A model generated the notes under the pieces. That model ran no database searches. It was not told where the DNA came from and was given only the letters and a program-made list of their open reading frames with translations. 54,309 nucleotides of DNA from an uncultured Telmatospirillum sp. (GTDB lineage: Bacteria; Pseudomonadota; Alphaproteobacteria; Rhodospirillales; Magnetospirillaceae), in assembly GCA_903858635.1 (NCBI GenBank), contig CAIOJO010000557.1:1-54309 (forward strand). Direction: 5' to 3'. Positions 34,428-42,954 of this stretch are shown in pieces (position 1 is the stretch's first letter; every line of letters starts with the position of its first letter). Both the position numbers and the translations under genes were made by a program.

Positions 34428-35933
34428 TCAATGGCGGGCCGCCACCGCACCGAGGCGCCGCCGCCGCGCCGCCGGACTGGCGAAGATGAACAACAGGGCG
34501 ATCGAGGCCAGCAGGATCGCCAGGCTGATCGGGCGGGTGACGAAGGTGCTGATATCGCCGCGCGCCAGCAGCAGGGCACGGCGAAAATTCTCCTCGAGCA
34601 CCGGCGACAGGATGAAGCCCAGCACCAGCGGTGCCGGCGGGCAACGCAGCTTGAGCAGGACCAGGCCGATCAGTCCGATGAAGGCGGACATGACCACGTC
34701 CTCATACGAACTCGAAACGCTGTAGATGCCGATGCAACAGCAGATCAGCACCACCGGATAGAGGAAGCGGTAGGGAACGGCCAACAGCCGGATCCAGATG
34801 CCGACCAGCGGCAGGTTCAGCACCAGCAGCATCAGATTGCCGATCCACATGCTGGCGATGACGCCCCAGAACAGGTCCGAATGCTTGGTGATCAATTCCG
34901 GACCGGCGGCGATGCCCTGGACGGTCAGGGCGGCCAGCATCAGGGCATTGGCCGGGCCGGCCGGAATGCCGAGCGTCATCATCGGGATGAAATGGGTGAA
35001 CGCCGCCGCGTTATTGGACGATTCGGGCCCGGCCACGCCCTCGATGGCGCCATGGCCGAAGCGGCTGGGATCCTTCGCCAGCTTCTTCTCCATGCTGTAG
35101 GAAGCGAACGAGGCGACCAGCGGTCCGGTGCCGGGAAAGATGCCGATGATCGAGCCGAGACCGGTGCCGCGCAGGATCGGCTTCCACGACTCGGCCAGGT
35201 CCTTCCGGGTCGGCAACAGGCTGGTCACCTTGGCCGCAGCCAGCGAATGCTCCTCCTTGCGGCCCAGCTGCCAGATGATGTTGGCGTAGGCGAACAGGCC
35301 GACCGCCAAGGCGACGAAGCTGATGCCGTCGGCGATGTTGCGCACGCCGAAGGTGTAGCGCAGGACCCCGCTGTCGAGATCGGTGCCGACGGTTCCCAGG
35401 AACAGGCCCAGCACGGCCATCGAGATGGTGGTCAAGGTCGAGGTGCTGGAGATCACCGACACCGCCACCAGGGCCAGGATGATCATCGCGGCATATTCGG
35501 CCGAGCCGAAGCTGAGGGCGGCCTTCGCCAGGATCGGCGAGAAGAAGGCGATCACCACCACGCTGACGCAGCCGGCGAAGAACGAGCCGAGGGCCGAAAT
35601 GCACAGGGCGGGACCGGCCCGGCCCTGGCGGGCCATGGGATGGCCGTCGAGACAGATCACCACCGAGGTCGGCTCGCCGGGCATATTGAGCATGATGGCG
35701 GTGGTCGAGCCGGCATGGTGGGCGCCGTAATAGATGCCGGCCAACATGATCATCGAGGCCACCGCCGGCATCTTGAAGGTGATCGGCAGCAGCATGGCGA
35801 TGGTGGTGATCGGGCCGAGACCGGGCAGGACCCCGACCAGCGTGCCCAAGGTCGCCCCGATCCAGCAGTACATGATGTTGGTCGGCGACAGGGCGACGTC
35901 GAAGCCCATTGCCAGATTATTGAAAACGTCCAT
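34428..35933 (-). CDS. tctA: Tripartite tricarboxylate transporter, large membrane subunit TctA
   Basis: 501 aa from ATG 35933. About 12 membrane segments. Motifs: GVLPGLGPITTIAMLLPITF, GIYYGAHHAGSTTAIMLNMPGEP, and IGIFPGTGPLVASFASY, as in TctA/TTT proteins. It forms the solute channel with TctB and receives substrate from TctC. The ORF opens earlier, but that part lies in the tctB end and has no family match. Confidence 0.95.
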   Translation of the reverse strand: MDVFNNLAMGFDVALSPTNIMYCWIGATLGTLVGVLPGLGPITTIAMLLPITFKMPAVASMIMLAGIYYGAHHAGSTTAIMLNMPGEPTSVVICLDGHPMARQGRAGPALCISALGSFFAGCVSVVVIAFFSPILAKAALSFGSAEYAAMIILALVAVSVISSTSTLTTISMAVLGLFLGTVGTDLDSGVLRYTFGVRNIADGISFVALAVGLFAYANIIWQLGRKEEHSLAAAKVTSLLPTRKDLAESWKPILRGTGLGSIIGIFPGTGPLVASFASYSMEKKLAKDPSRFGHGAIEGVAGPESSNNAAAFTHFIPMMTLGIPAGPANALMLAALTVQGIAAGPELITKHSDLFWGVIASMWIGNLMLLVLNLPLVGIWIRLLAVPYRFLYPVVLICCCIGIYSVSSSYEDVVMSAFIGLIGLVLLKLRCPPAPLVLGFILSPVLEENFRRALLLARGDISTFVTRPISLAILLASIALLFIFASPAARRRRLGAVAARH

Positions 35934-35952
35934 GACTTGCCGGAACCCCTTC

Positions 35953-36408
35953 TCAATCGACCGGAAACAGGGTGAACGACAAGCCCAACCCATAGACGAA
36001 CACACCCGCTCCGAAGGCTGCCAACACGACACTGAGGATGGCGGTTTCGACGATGCGAAGCCGCCCTCGGTGGCCCAGGCAGGCGATCCAGGTGGAAACG
36101 ATGATCGCCAGAACCAGGCCGATGCGGTCGACCGTCAGGCCGAAGGTCAGCACGCTGGCCCCGATGCACAGGATGGCACGCCAGGAAACCTGCGAATCAT
36201 CGGGCGCCAAGGCATTGGGGGCGGCGGTCACCAGATGGCCGGCCCCCAACAACATCAGCACGATGCCGAGCAGCAAGGGAAAGCCGCCGGGGCCGACCCG
36301 GGTCGGGCTGCCCAGGGCATAACGTTGCCCAAAAATCACCGCGAACGCCCCAAACGCCGCAAAGATCAACCCGGCAGCAATCCGCCGCCAATCCCGTGGT
36401 CGTGTCAC
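35953..36408 (-). CDS. tctB: Tripartite tricarboxylate transporter, small membrane subunit TctB
   Basis: 151 aa with GTG start at 36408 and four predicted membrane helices (AAGLIFAAFGAFAVIFGQRY, FPLLLGIVLMLLGAGHLV, RIGLVLAIIVSTWIACLG, VETAILSVVLAAFGAGVFVYG), the TctB layout. It lies 19 bp before tctA and 72 bp after tctC. Confidence 0.9.
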   Translation of the reverse strand: MTRPRDWRRIAAGLIFAAFGAFAVIFGQRYALGSPTRVGPGGFPLLLGIVLMLLGAGHLVTAAPNALAPDDSQVSWRAILCIGASVLTFGLTVDRIGLVLAIIVSTWIACLGHRGRLRIVETAILSVVLAAFGAGVFVYGLGLSFTLFPVD

Positions 36409-36480
36409 CAGCCGCCTCCCCGTCGCCTATCCGCCCTGCCCCGCCGCGCCGCCCCCGAACCTAAAGGCGCGGCCGGCCGA

Positions 36481-37485
36481 TCATTGCTCGACCCTGACAT
36501 GCGCCGCATGGGCGATTTCCACCGCCGTCCGCAGATCCCGGTCGATGATCTGGCCGAACTCCTCGGCCGCCATGCCACTCGGCTCGACGGCGAGATTTTT
36601 CAACTTGTCGGAAACCTCGGGCGAGGTGATGGCTTCCCTGGCTGCCGCCTGAAGCTTGGCGACGATGCCGGGCGGGGTGCCCTTGGGGGCGAAAATGCCG
36701 CTCCAGATCTGGAAATAGGCGTCGTTGACGCCGGCCTCGGCCATGGTCGGAACGTCGGGAAAATCGGCCAGGCGGTGGTCGCCGGTCACCGCCAGACCGC
36801 GGATCTGGCCGCTGGTCAATTGGCCGGCGACCGGCGGCGTATCGGCGATGGTACACAGCACCTCGCCCGAGATCACCGCCATCACCGAATCGCCGCTGCC
36901 CTTGTAGGCGACCATTTCCATCGGCGCGCCGGTCCGCAGCTTGAACAATTCGGTGGCCAGCTGGAAGGTCACCGACGAACTGGCGTAATTGGACTTTTCG
37001 GGATGGGCCTTGGTATAGGCCACCATGTCCGCCACCGTCTTGATCGGCGACTTGGCCGAGACCACCAGCATCAGCGGAAAATGCGCGATCTGGGTGAGCG
37101 GAACGAAATCGCGTTTGCTATCGTAGGGCAAGGTCGCGTAGACCGCCGGATTGATCACCATCGCACCCGACGCGCCGATCAGCAGGGTATAGCCGTCGGG
37201 CTTGGCCTTGGCGACGAAGTCGGTGGCGATGATCGAGCCGGCCCCCGGCTTGTTGTCGACCAGCACCGGTTGCTTGAGGATCTCCGACATCTTTTGCGCG
37301 GTGATGCGGGCAAAGGTGTCATTGCCGCCGCCGGCGCTGAAGCCGACCACCAGATGAACCGGCCGCGCCGGGTAGGACGTCGCCGGATCGCTATCGGCCC
37401 GGGCCGGAGCAGCCGCCCACAGACCCGACACCCCGAGAATCAGCGCAACATGCAACGCGCCGCGCAGTACTAGCCGCAAGGCCAT
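36481..37485 (-). CDS. tctC: TctC/Bug-type periplasmic substrate-binding protein
   Basis: 334 aa. Sec signal peptide of about 30 residues ending near WAAAPARAD. Mature Bug fold with YPARPVHLVVGFSAGGGNDTFARI, PVLVDNKPGAGSIIATDFVAKAKPDGYTLL, and LAVTGDHRLADFPDVPTMAEAG, all family hallmarks. It binds a carboxylate ligand for TctAB; the ligand is unknown. SD GGGGAGG precedes ATG 37485. A tandem 9-bp repeat lies about 20-40 bp upstream. Confidence 0.95.
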   Translation of the reverse strand: MALRLVLRGALHVALILGVSGLWAAAPARADSDPATSYPARPVHLVVGFSAGGGNDTFARITAQKMSEILKQPVLVDNKPGAGSIIATDFVAKAKPDGYTLLIGASGAMVINPAVYATLPYDSKRDFVPLTQIAHFPLMLVVSAKSPIKTVADMVAYTKAHPEKSNYASSSVTFQLATELFKLRTGAPMEMVAYKGSGDSVMAVISGEVLCTIADTPPVAGQLTSGQIRGLAVTGDHRLADFPDVPTMAEAGVNDAYFQIWSGIFAPKGTPPGIVAKLQAAAREAITSPEVSDKLKNLAVEPSGMAAEEFGQIIDRDLRTAVEIAHAAHVRVEQ

Positions 37486-37831
37486 TGGATACCTCCCCTT
37501 TAATGCACTCTTTTCACTCTTTTGCAGGAGCCTAACAGACCGCCGCCGCCGTTGACAAGGCAGGTCAAATCTACTTCAGGAATTAGGTCATACCTTTCTT
37601 CGCCACTGCAGCAAGAGCGAAGCTGCGGCGATGGCCCGAATCGGCTGCCGCTCCGAGCTGTTCTATCCAGCATAAGTTATTGATTGATCAGAATAATCGG
37701 CCGGATATCCGCGCCGCGGGGCGGGACACCATAGCCTTCGGGCGGAATACGGGTAAGGATCGGCACCGCCTGCCGCAATCGCCGCCCGCACCGCCGCGTG
37801 CAACCATCGGCTGCCGGTTAAGGAGCTGATT
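37486..37831. other. Intergenic region upstream of tctC
   Basis: Contains the tctC SD and promoter area and a direct repeat of CACTCTTTT twice in a row at 37506-37523, a possible regulator site. The rest, to 37831, shows no gene. Confidence 0.4.
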
Positions 37832-37865
37832 CCAAAAGAAAAGGGGCCCTGGTTACCCAGGGCCC
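37832..37865 (-). terminator. Intrinsic terminator of the sRNA candidate
   Basis: The stem GGGCCCTGG/CCAGGGCCC, loop of four, is followed on the minus strand by CTTTTCTTTT. Confidence 0.8.
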
Positions 37866-37933
37866 AAGTTTAGGGAGGAAACGTCCAAGAAAGGCAGACA
37901 ATGAACTGTCGAAGACCGTCCGATTGCTGCAGT
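37832..37933 (-). ncRNA. Candidate small RNA (about 100 nt) with anti-Shine-Dalgarno motif
   Basis: On the minus strand a near-ideal promoter, TTGCAA (37961-37966), 17-bp spacer, TATATT (37938-37943), predicts a start near 37931-37933. The transcript would contain TTTCCTCCCTAAAC, whose CCUCCC can pair with ribosome-binding sites, and end at a strong terminator at 37832-37865. No ORF is present. A TTGCTGCAGTGCAA sequence at 37924-37937 overlaps the start and resembles the TGC/GCA-rich operators of PhaR-type regulators (weak inference). Alphaproteobacterial CU-rich anti-SD sRNAs have this architecture. Confidence 0.55.
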
Positions 37934-37937
37934 GCAA

Positions 37938-37966
37938 AATATATTCGGGCCCCCGCAGCCTTGCAA
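37938..37966 (-). promoter_or_regulatory. Sigma70-type promoter of the sRNA candidate
   Basis: -35 TTGCAA, 17-bp spacer, -10 TATATT on the minus strand. Confidence 0.5.
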
Positions 37967-38119
37967 GAAAAAAAATGTGCAAAAGTAGTAATACCGCCCG
38001 CTTTCCGCGCAGATCCGCCAATCTGCGCCACCACAGGAGGCCATGCAATAAACGCATGCCAAAAATGGCACGAGATTCGCATGGTTTGGGCCAGACCTTG
38101 GCTGAGGAGCAAACGGCTT

Positions 38120-38929
38120 ATGTGGCGGCTGTGGACTTGTGCAGTGCTGGCGACCTTCTTGGCGCTGCCGCCGTCGGCGGCGCGGGCCCTGGACGACAGC
38201 ATGGCCTGCGGCGCCGAGACGGCCCGTCAGGAGAAGCTGCAGGCCATTCCCGACCGGCTTCTGCATGCCATCTCTTTGGCCGAATCCGGCCGTTGGGATG
38301 CCGACCATCGGGCAAGTTTTGCCTGGCCGTGGACGGTGATGGCCGAAGGTGAAGGGCGCTTTTTGCCGAACAAGGCGGCCGCCATCGCCGAAGTCAAAGG
38401 GCTGCAGGCACGCGGCGTGCGCAATATCGATGTCGGCTGTATGCAGGTCAATCTGCAGGCCCATCCCGACGCTTTCGCCTCGCTCGACGAAGCCTTCGAG
38501 CCGGCCACCAACGTCGCCTATGCCGGCCGCTTCCTGATGGGGCTCTATGACAGCACCCAGAACTGGCCGACGGCTGCGGCCTATTACCACTCGCAGACGC
38601 CGGAATTGGCCCTTCCCTACAAGACCCGCCTGATGGCCATCTGGGAGCAGAGCAAGCGGCGGTCCGACGATCGCCCACAATTGGCCGCACTGCAGTCCGC
38701 CTCGCCGCCTCCGCTCGGCCTGTTGATTGCCGTCGCGGCGCGTCAGGAGACAGCGGACGGCCCTGCCGCCGCCCCGGTCAAGCCGCCGGCAGGCCTCGGC
38801 GCGACCAAGGCGGCCGCCCTGGCGCGCAGCGAAAGCGAGCGGATCGAAGCCAAGCGGATTGCCGACGCCTACCGCCAGGCGAGGCTCGAGGAATACCGGA
38901 TGCGCAAAGCGCAAATGGGTCATAGCTAG
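38120..38929 (+). CDS. Secreted lytic transglycosylase (SLT)-like protein
   Basis: 269 aa from ATG 38120, SD GAGGAG ten bases upstream. A signal peptide (MWRLWTCAVLATFLALPP..., cut near AARA-LDD) leads to an SLT-like domain at about residues 40-185: LLHAISLAESGRWD with the presumed catalytic Glu, VGCMQVNLQAHPDAF, NVAYAGRFLMGLYD. The C-terminal 90 residues are Ala/Pro- and Arg/Glu-rich and end in a charged helix. It would cleave peptidoglycan in the periplasm. An upstream ATG (38081) would give a poorer signal peptide. Confidence 0.85.
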   Translation: MWRLWTCAVLATFLALPPSAARALDDSMACGAETARQEKLQAIPDRLLHAISLAESGRWDADHRASFAWPWTVMAEGEGRFLPNKAAAIAEVKGLQARGVRNIDVGCMQVNLQAHPDAFASLDEAFEPATNVAYAGRFLMGLYDSTQNWPTAAAYYHSQTPELALPYKTRLMAIWEQSKRRSDDRPQLAALQSASPPPLGLLIAVAARQETADGPAAAPVKPPAGLGATKAAALARSESERIEAKRIADAYRQARLEEYRMRKAQMGHS

Positions 38930-39054
38930 ACGCGGTCTGGGTCCGAAGCACCAGTCTTTCATTGCCTTTCAGCCCAATCTGGGGGCGTACCGCTCCCTCT
39001 GCGACGCTTCCGCGCGTCTTGCACGGGGCAAACGCAAGTCACACCTGAACGGTG

Positions 39055-39855
39055 ATGACCAACTCTTCCGCAAAAGCCATGACCTCTTCCGCAAAAGCCA
39101 TGACCGCATCAACCTCGCTGCCCCTGCCACAGGCCAACTGGTCGTGGTTCCTCGACCTGGACGGCACCATTCTCGACATCGCCGCGACGCCCACCGCGGT
39201 GGTCGTCCCCGAAGGACTGGTGGCCACCTTGAGCGCCCTGCGCAGTGCCGCGCACGGCGCCCTGGCCGTGGTCAGTGGCCGCCCGGTGCAACAGGTTCGC
39301 TCGCTGCTCGAACCGTTGCGCCCGGCGGCAGCCGGCTTGCACGGCCTGGAGCTGGTGACGCCGGACGGGTTGCGGCATGGCGCCAAGAAACCGCTGCCGC
39401 CGGTGGGCAACCTGCGGCGCAACCTGCAGGAGACGGTCAGCGTCATCCCCGGCGTCGAGTTCGAGAACAAGGGCGCCACCCTGGCGATCCACTATCGTCA
39501 GGTTCCCGAGGCCGCACCCCAATTGCGGCGTCTGGTCAAGATCGCCGTCGCCAAGAGTCGCGGCTTCGAAATGCTGGAAGGAAAGATGGTGTTCGAGATC
39601 CGCCCGACCGGCATCCACAAGGGCACGGCGATCCGCGAATTCATGAGCATCGCCCCGTTTTGCGGTCGGGTGCCGGTGTTTGCCGGCGATGACCAAACCG
39701 ACGAGGATGCGTTCCAGGTGGTGGCCGAAGCCGGTGGCATCACCTTGCATGTCGGCGAAAACGATGACACCACGGCAGAATGGCGCATCGAGTCACCCGC
39801 CGCGTTGCGTCTCTGGCTGGCCGAAGCGGCGGAAGCCCTGAAGCGGAGGATGTAG
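39055..39855 (+). CDS. otsB: Trehalose-6-phosphate phosphatase
   Basis: 266 aa from ATG 39055. HAD-type enzyme removing phosphate from trehalose-6-P. Motifs: FLDLDGTILDIA, VVSGRP, the lysine-containing middle region, and FAGDDQTDEDAFQ. The first 16 residues come from a 21-bp tandem duplication (SSAKAMT twice), so translation may in fact begin at either of two later ATG codons (39079, 39100). Its partner OtsA is encoded 3 kb away in another operon, an unusual separation. Confidence 0.92.
   Translation: MTNSSAKAMTSSAKAMTASTSLPLPQANWSWFLDLDGTILDIAATPTAVVVPEGLVATLSALRSAAHGALAVVSGRPVQQVRSLLEPLRPAAAGLHGLELVTPDGLRHGAKKPLPPVGNLRRNLQETVSVIPGVEFENKGATLAIHYRQVPEAAPQLRRLVKIAVAKSRGFEMLEGKMVFEIRPTGIHKGTAIREFMSIAPFCGRVPVFAGDDQTDEDAFQVVAEAGGITLHVGENDDTTAEWRIESPAALRLWLAEAAEALKRRM
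39063..39104 (+). repeat. 21-bp exact tandem duplication at the otsB 5' end
   Basis: Two identical units start CTCTTCCGCAAAAGCC and each carries an ATG in frame with otsB. Confidence 0.85.
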
Positions 39856-39870
39856 AAGACGTATTCGCGA

Positions 39871-39972
39871 GTCCCTCAGGCGCCGGGCGCCGGCATCCGC
39901 CGGCTTGGCTCCTCCGCTGACGCTCCGGCGCGCTCAACGCGCTAGTCACCAGGCTAACGCCTGGTTCCGGCC
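39871..39972 (-). repeat. REP-like repeat, copy C (inverted)
   Basis: On the minus strand it matches the last 100 bases of copies A and B, including AGCCAAGCCGGCGGATGCCG and CGCCCGGCGCCTGAGG. It lies between otsB and glgC, whose 3' ends converge here. Confidence 0.75.
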
Positions 39973-39973
39973 C

Positions 39974-41266
39974 CTACCCGTCCAGGGCTTCCAGCTTGCC
40001 CCGGGTGATCAGGGTGATGCCGCCCCGGGTGCGGTGGAACCGTTTGGCATCCAGCAAGGGATCCTGGCCCACCACCAATCCGGGCGGCACCACGCAACCG
40101 GTATCGACGATGGCACGACGGATCCGGGCATGGCGGCCGATATCGACATCCGGCAGCAGCACCGAGTCCTCGATCTGGGCAAAGGAATTGACCCGGACAT
40201 TGGTGAACAGCATCGAGCGGCGGACCACCGCGCCCGAGATGACGCAGCCCCCGGAGACCAGTGAGTCGACCGCCATGCCGCGGCGGTCGTCGGCGTCGAA
40301 GACGAATTTCGCCGGCGGGCTCTGCGCCTGATCGGTCCAGATCGGCCAATCCTGATCATAGAGGTTGAGGGCCGGGGTGACCCGGCACAGGTCCACATTG
40401 GATTCCCAATAGGCGTCGATGGTCCCCACATCGCGCCAATAGGCTTCCTCGGCACCGCCGTCCATCACGCAGGAATTCTGGAAACGGTGGGCATAGAGCC
40501 GGGCCCTGCCGACCAGCGAGGGGATGAGATTCTTGCCGAAGTCGTGATCCGACCCGGCGACCCGCGAATCATGCTCGAGCAGGTCATAAAGGAAGTCGGC
40601 ATTGAAGATGTAGATGCCCATGCTGGCCAGGGCCATGCCGGGCAATCCGGGAACCGGGTCGGGCTGGGCCGGCTTCTCGGCGAAACGCAGCACGCGCCCC
40701 TCATCGTCGACGCTCATCACGCCGAAACCGGTCGCCTTGGCCAGCGGAACCTCGATACAGGCCACCGACACGTCGGCCCGGTTGGCCAAGTGATTGGCCA
40801 GCATCTTGCCGTAGTCCATCTTGTAGACGTGATCGCCGGCCAGGATCAGCACGTGATCCGGCGCATGGCTGCGGATGATGTCGAGATTCTGGTAAACCGC
40901 GTCGGCCGGTCCCCGATACCAGTTCTCGTCGCGACCGCGCTGCTGGGCCGGCCACAGTTCGATGAACTCGTTGAATTCGCCCCGCAGGAAGCCCCAGCCC
41001 CGTTGGATGTGCTGGATCAGGCTGTGCGCCTTGTATTGCGTCAGCACGCCGATCCGGCGAATTCCCGAATTGATGCAATTCGACAAGGTGAAATCGACGA
41101 TCCGGAACTTGCCGCCGAAGGGTATGGCCGGCTTGGCATGCCAATCGGTCAAGGCACCGAGGCGGGCACCACGCCCCCCCGCCAGAACCAGGGCCAGAGT
41201 CCGGCGCAGCCGCTGCGGGATGTCGCCGCCCGGCCCCAGCGCCCCCTTCTCCACCGAATAGGCCAT
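39974..41266 (-). CDS. glgC: Glucose-1-phosphate adenylyltransferase
   Basis: 430 aa. It makes ADP-glucose for glycogen. Seen: ALVLAGGRGARLGALTDWHAKPAIPFGGKFRIVDF (nucleotide site), WYRGPADAVYQN, ILAGDHVYKMDYGKML, and the C-terminal left-handed helix region. ATG 41266 diverges from glgA across 166 bp, so both may share a control region. Confidence 0.96.
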   Translation of the reverse strand: MAYSVEKGALGPGGDIPQRLRRTLALVLAGGRGARLGALTDWHAKPAIPFGGKFRIVDFTLSNCINSGIRRIGVLTQYKAHSLIQHIQRGWGFLRGEFNEFIELWPAQQRGRDENWYRGPADAVYQNLDIIRSHAPDHVLILAGDHVYKMDYGKMLANHLANRADVSVACIEVPLAKATGFGVMSVDDEGRVLRFAEKPAQPDPVPGLPGMALASMGIYIFNADFLYDLLEHDSRVAGSDHDFGKNLIPSLVGRARLYAHRFQNSCVMDGGAEEAYWRDVGTIDAYWESNVDLCRVTPALNLYDQDWPIWTDQAQSPPAKFVFDADDRRGMAVDSLVSGGCVISGAVVRRSMLFTNVRVNSFAQIEDSVLLPDVDIGRHARIRRAIVDTGCVVPPGLVVGQDPLLDAKRFHRTRGGITLITRGKLEALDG

Positions 41267-41432
41267 CGCAGTTCATCCTGGGGCGATCGAGAAACCTCGT
41301 CTAAACTTTGCATAGACTTGCGGCGAGCTCAAGCTGTCAGCCATTCAAGACGGATCAGCTTTCAGGCTATTTCTTTTTCAACCTCTCCCGTTCGGCCAGG
41401 CTGGCTTGCAGGGAGGATTCAGGGGATTCGGC

Positions 41433-42920
41433 ATGAGGCTGCTCTTCGCGTCGTCGGAGATCTATCCGCTGGCCAAGACCGGCGGATTGGCCGATGTCGC
41501 GGCGTCGCTGCCGGCCGCTCTGGGGCGCCGCGGGGTCGATGTCCGACTGCTGATGCCGGCCTATGCCGGCGTCGCCGTCGCCGCCGAAGCAAAAGCGGTG
41601 GCCCGGCTTGGCAACCCGTTCGGACTTGGCGACAGCCTGCTGCTGGAAGGACACCATCCGGACAGCGGCAACAAATTATGGCTGCTCGACCACCCCATCC
41701 TCTTCAACCGCGCCGGCGGCCCTTACCAGGACGCGGCGGGGGCCGACTGGCCCGACAACGACATGCGATTTGCCCTGCTGGCGTGGACGGCGGCCCGCTT
41801 GTGTCGCGCCGAAAGCCCGATGGCCTGGAAGCCCAACCTGCTGCATCTCAACGACTGGCAGACCGGCCTTGCCGCGGCCTATCTGCGGGCCTGGGGCGGG
41901 GCCCGGCCGGGTGTCGTCTTTACCATCCACAACATGGCCTATCAGGGGAACTTTGCCGCCGAACGCGTCCCGCAGCTCGGCTTCCCCTGGTCTTTCTATA
42001 CCATGCAGGGGTTCGAGTTCTGGGGGCGGCTGTCCTGCCTCAAGGCCGGACTGGTCTTCGCCGACAAGTTGACGACGGTCAGCCCGACCTATGCCGGCGA
42101 GATCCAGACCCCATCCTTCGGCTTCGGCATGGATGGCGTCCTCGCCGGGCGGGCCAAAGACCTGTCGGGGATTCTGAACGGGGCCGACTACAAGGTATGG
42201 GATCCGGCGATCGACCCCCATCTGCCGCAACGCTACGGCCCGGACCAACTGGTCGACGGCAAAGCCGCCAACAAGGCGGCGGTGCAGTCGGACCTCGGTC
42301 TCGATACGAACCCCGCCGCACCGCTGCTGGTGGTGATCAGCCGCCTGTCCGACCAGAAAGGGATGGACCTCCTGCTCGCCGTCATGCCGGCGGTCCTGCG
42401 AAGCGGCGCCCAACTGGCCCTGTTGGGCAGCGGCGACAAGGGGCTCGAGGATGCTTTCAGCGCCCTGGCCGCGGCCCGCCCCGGCCAGGTGGCTGTGCAT
42501 ATCGGCTACTCGGAAGGGCTCGCCCACCGGCTGCAGGCCGGCGGCGACCTGCTGCTCATGCCGTCACGCTTCGAGCCCTGCGGACTGAGCCAGATCTACG
42601 CCCTGCGCTACGGCACCCTGCCGGTGGTCCATGGCACCGGCGGGCTGGCCGATACCGTGGTCGATGCCACCTTCGATGCGCTGCTCAATCGCACCGCCAC
42701 GGGCTTCGTCTTCGATCAGCCGACCGCCAGCGCCTTCCAATGGTGCATCGAACGCGCCGTCGGCTTCTTCCGCAGCGGCGAGCACTGGCGGCCGCTGCAG
42801 CGGCAGGCCATGCAACAGGACTTCGGCTGGGACCAGGCGGCAGCTCGCTACCTCGATTTGTACCGGTCGCTCCGACCAAATGGAGCGCCTGCAAAAAGCA
42901 GGCGAAAGGCCCACCTATAG
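41433..42920 (+). CDS. glgA: Glycogen synthase (ADP-glucose)
   Basis: 495 aa, GT5. The N-terminal ADP-glucose lysine motif is FASSEIYPLAKTGGLADV; later HLNDWQTGLAA, IHNMAYQGNF, and the C-terminal RFEPCGLSQIYALRYGTLPVVHGTGGLADTV with the catalytic Glu. ATG 41433 follows AGGGGATTCGGC. First gene of the run glgA-otsA-glk-methyltransferase. Confidence 0.96.
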   Translation: MRLLFASSEIYPLAKTGGLADVAASLPAALGRRGVDVRLLMPAYAGVAVAAEAKAVARLGNPFGLGDSLLLEGHHPDSGNKLWLLDHPILFNRAGGPYQDAAGADWPDNDMRFALLAWTAARLCRAESPMAWKPNLLHLNDWQTGLAAAYLRAWGGARPGVVFTIHNMAYQGNFAAERVPQLGFPWSFYTMQGFEFWGRLSCLKAGLVFADKLTTVSPTYAGEIQTPSFGFGMDGVLAGRAKDLSGILNGADYKVWDPAIDPHLPQRYGPDQLVDGKAANKAAVQSDLGLDTNPAAPLLVVISRLSDQKGMDLLLAVMPAVLRSGAQLALLGSGDKGLEDAFSALAAARPGQVAVHIGYSEGLAHRLQAGGDLLLMPSRFEPCGLSQIYALRYGTLPVVHGTGGLADTVVDATFDALLNRTATGFVFDQPTASAFQWCIERAVGFFRSGEHWRPLQRQAMQQDFGWDQAAARYLDLYRSLRPNGAPAKSRRKAHL

Positions 42921-42954
42921 CTCGCCGGCAGGGAGGCCGGGCGAGGAGGCGACC

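Noticed and set aside
33699-35975. 758-codon plus-strand frame rich in Gln, Asp, His, Arg
   Set aside because: Antisense to iclR and tctA, both with clear family motifs; composition is a GC3 mirror artefact.
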